A program made the position numbers and the translations under genes. From Afipia sp. (lineage in GTDB: Bacteria > Pseudomonadota > Alphaproteobacteria > Rhizobiales > Xanthobacteraceae), in contig JAPLPA010000018.1 in assembly GCA_026400415.1 (NCBI GenBank), positions 1 to 6,040 on the forward strand: 6,040 bases of DNA, written 5' to 3'. Position 1 is the first letter of the stretch. Every line of letters starts with the position of its first letter. Shown one piece after another: positions 5,488 through 6,040 of this stretch. The notes beneath the pieces are model-generated. The model saw nothing but the letters and a program-made list of their open reading frames with translations. It was not told where the DNA came from and did not search any database.

Positions 5488-6021
5488 TTACTTCTTCTTG
5501 CCTTCCTTGCGGAAGATAAATTCGTTTGCGTACTTCACACCCTTGCCCTTGTAGGGCTCCGGCGGGCGATAACTGCGAATCTCGGCGGCGACTTGGCCAA
5601 CCTGCTGAGAATCGTTGCCCACAATCGTGATTTCGGTCGGCTTCGGCACTGTAATCGTAATGCCCGTCGGGATCGGATAGATCACGTCATGGCTGTAGCC
5701 GAGCGCAAGTTGCAAATTCTTGCCCTGCAAGGCCGCGCGATATCCGACGCCAGTGATCTCTAACTTCTTCTCGAAACCCTTGGTGACGCCCTCGACCAGG
5801 TTTGCAATCTGGGCGCGCGCCGTGCCGTACAGCGACTGCGCACGCTTGGTCTCGAAGCGCGGTGCCACGCGAATCGCGTTGTCCTTCATCTCGACCGAAA
5901 CGTCGTCATGCACGACGAACTGAAGCTGACCCTTCGGCCCCTTCATCTTGACGGTCTGTCCTTCGATCGTCGCGGTGACGCCCTTCTCCACCGCAACTGG
6001 CCGTTTGCCTACGCGTGACAT
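5488..6021 (-). CDS. rplF: 50S ribosomal protein L6
   Basis: L6 binds 23S rRNA near the sarcin-ricin loop at the factor-binding site used by EF-Tu and EF-G. The 177 residues are the normal length and show two tandem L6 folds: MSRVGKRPVAVEKGVTATIE and KMKGPKGQLQ in the first (about 1-82), then LEITGVGYRAALQGKNLQLA (88-107) and the C-terminal signature RSYRPPEPYKGKGVKY (149-164) in the second. The ATG at 6021-6019 follows AAGGAAGG about 7 nt upstream. It precedes rplR by 10 nt, as in other spc operons. Complete. Confidence 0.98.
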   Translation of the reverse strand: MSRVGKRPVAVEKGVTATIEGQTVKMKGPKGQLQFVVHDDVSVEMKDNAIRVAPRFETKRAQSLYGTARAQIANLVEGVTKGFEKKLEITGVGYRAALQGKNLQLALGYSHDVIYPIPTGITITVPKPTEITIVGNDSQQVGQVAAEIRSYRPPEPYKGKGVKYANEFIFRKEGKKK

Positions 6022-6034
6022 GTTCGTCCCTTCC

Positions 6035-6040
6035 TTAGAA
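6035..6040 (-). CDS. rpsH: Possible last codon and stop of rpsH (30S protein S8)
   Basis: The last six bases read TTC TAA on the minus strand, 13 nt before the rplF start. In the spc operon rpsH precedes rplF, and S8 commonly ends in phenylalanine (...CYVF). This fits, but six bases cannot prove it; the call rests on gene order. Confidence 0.35.
   Translation of the reverse strand, partial: F

Overview
The window holds the distal part of the bacterial spc ribosomal-protein operon followed by the start of the alpha operon, all on the minus strand. In transcription order (right to left): a possible last codon of rpsH, then rplF, rplR, rpsE, rpmD, rplO, secY, adk, rpsM, rpsK and the 5' third of rpoA. 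The gene order and the protein sequences (SecY beginning MASAAEQLAANLNFSAFAKA, RpoA beginning MGEQVTIQKNWQELIRPNKL, a short-LID adenylate kinase between secY and rpsM) point to an alphaproteobacterium of the Hyphomicrobiales, most like the Bradyrhizobium/Rhodopseudomonas/Afipia/Nitrobacter group. That placement rests on remembered family sequences, not on a search.

Layout: 3739-6040 is a tightly packed block of intact large- and small-subunit proteins (L6, L18, S5, L30, L15) with gaps of 10-45 nt and a clear Shine-Dalgarno sequence before each gene. After a 136-nt gap comes secY (3602-2350), whose TAA overlaps the ATG of adk by one base. adk carries a long lysine-rich C-terminal tail. A 218-nt non-coding gap separates adk from rpsM (S13); rpsK (S11) and rpoA follow after gaps of 109 and 98 nt. 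No gene-free stretch exceeds 300 nt, and there are no tRNAs, mobile elements, CRISPR arrays or phage genes.

Functionally the genes make ribosome components, the translocon core that docks on the ribosome exit tunnel, the enzyme balancing adenine nucleotides, and the RNA polymerase alpha subunit: the usual growth-rate-linked cluster.

The unusual content is structural. (1) secY lacks about 76 nt and rpsM about 19 nt; each loss breaks the reading frame of an essential gene, with both flanks otherwise well conserved. (2) The first 63 nt are a perfect 24-bp inverted repeat formed because rpoA stops at codon 115 and then folds back on itself in the opposite orientation. Together these suggest a chimeric or error-containing assembly, for example from amplified low-input DNA, rather than real biology. 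(3) The adk tail of about 69 residues resembles a histone-H1-type basic tail and is the best candidate for real, less-described biology here. I see no evidence for a novel multi-gene system.
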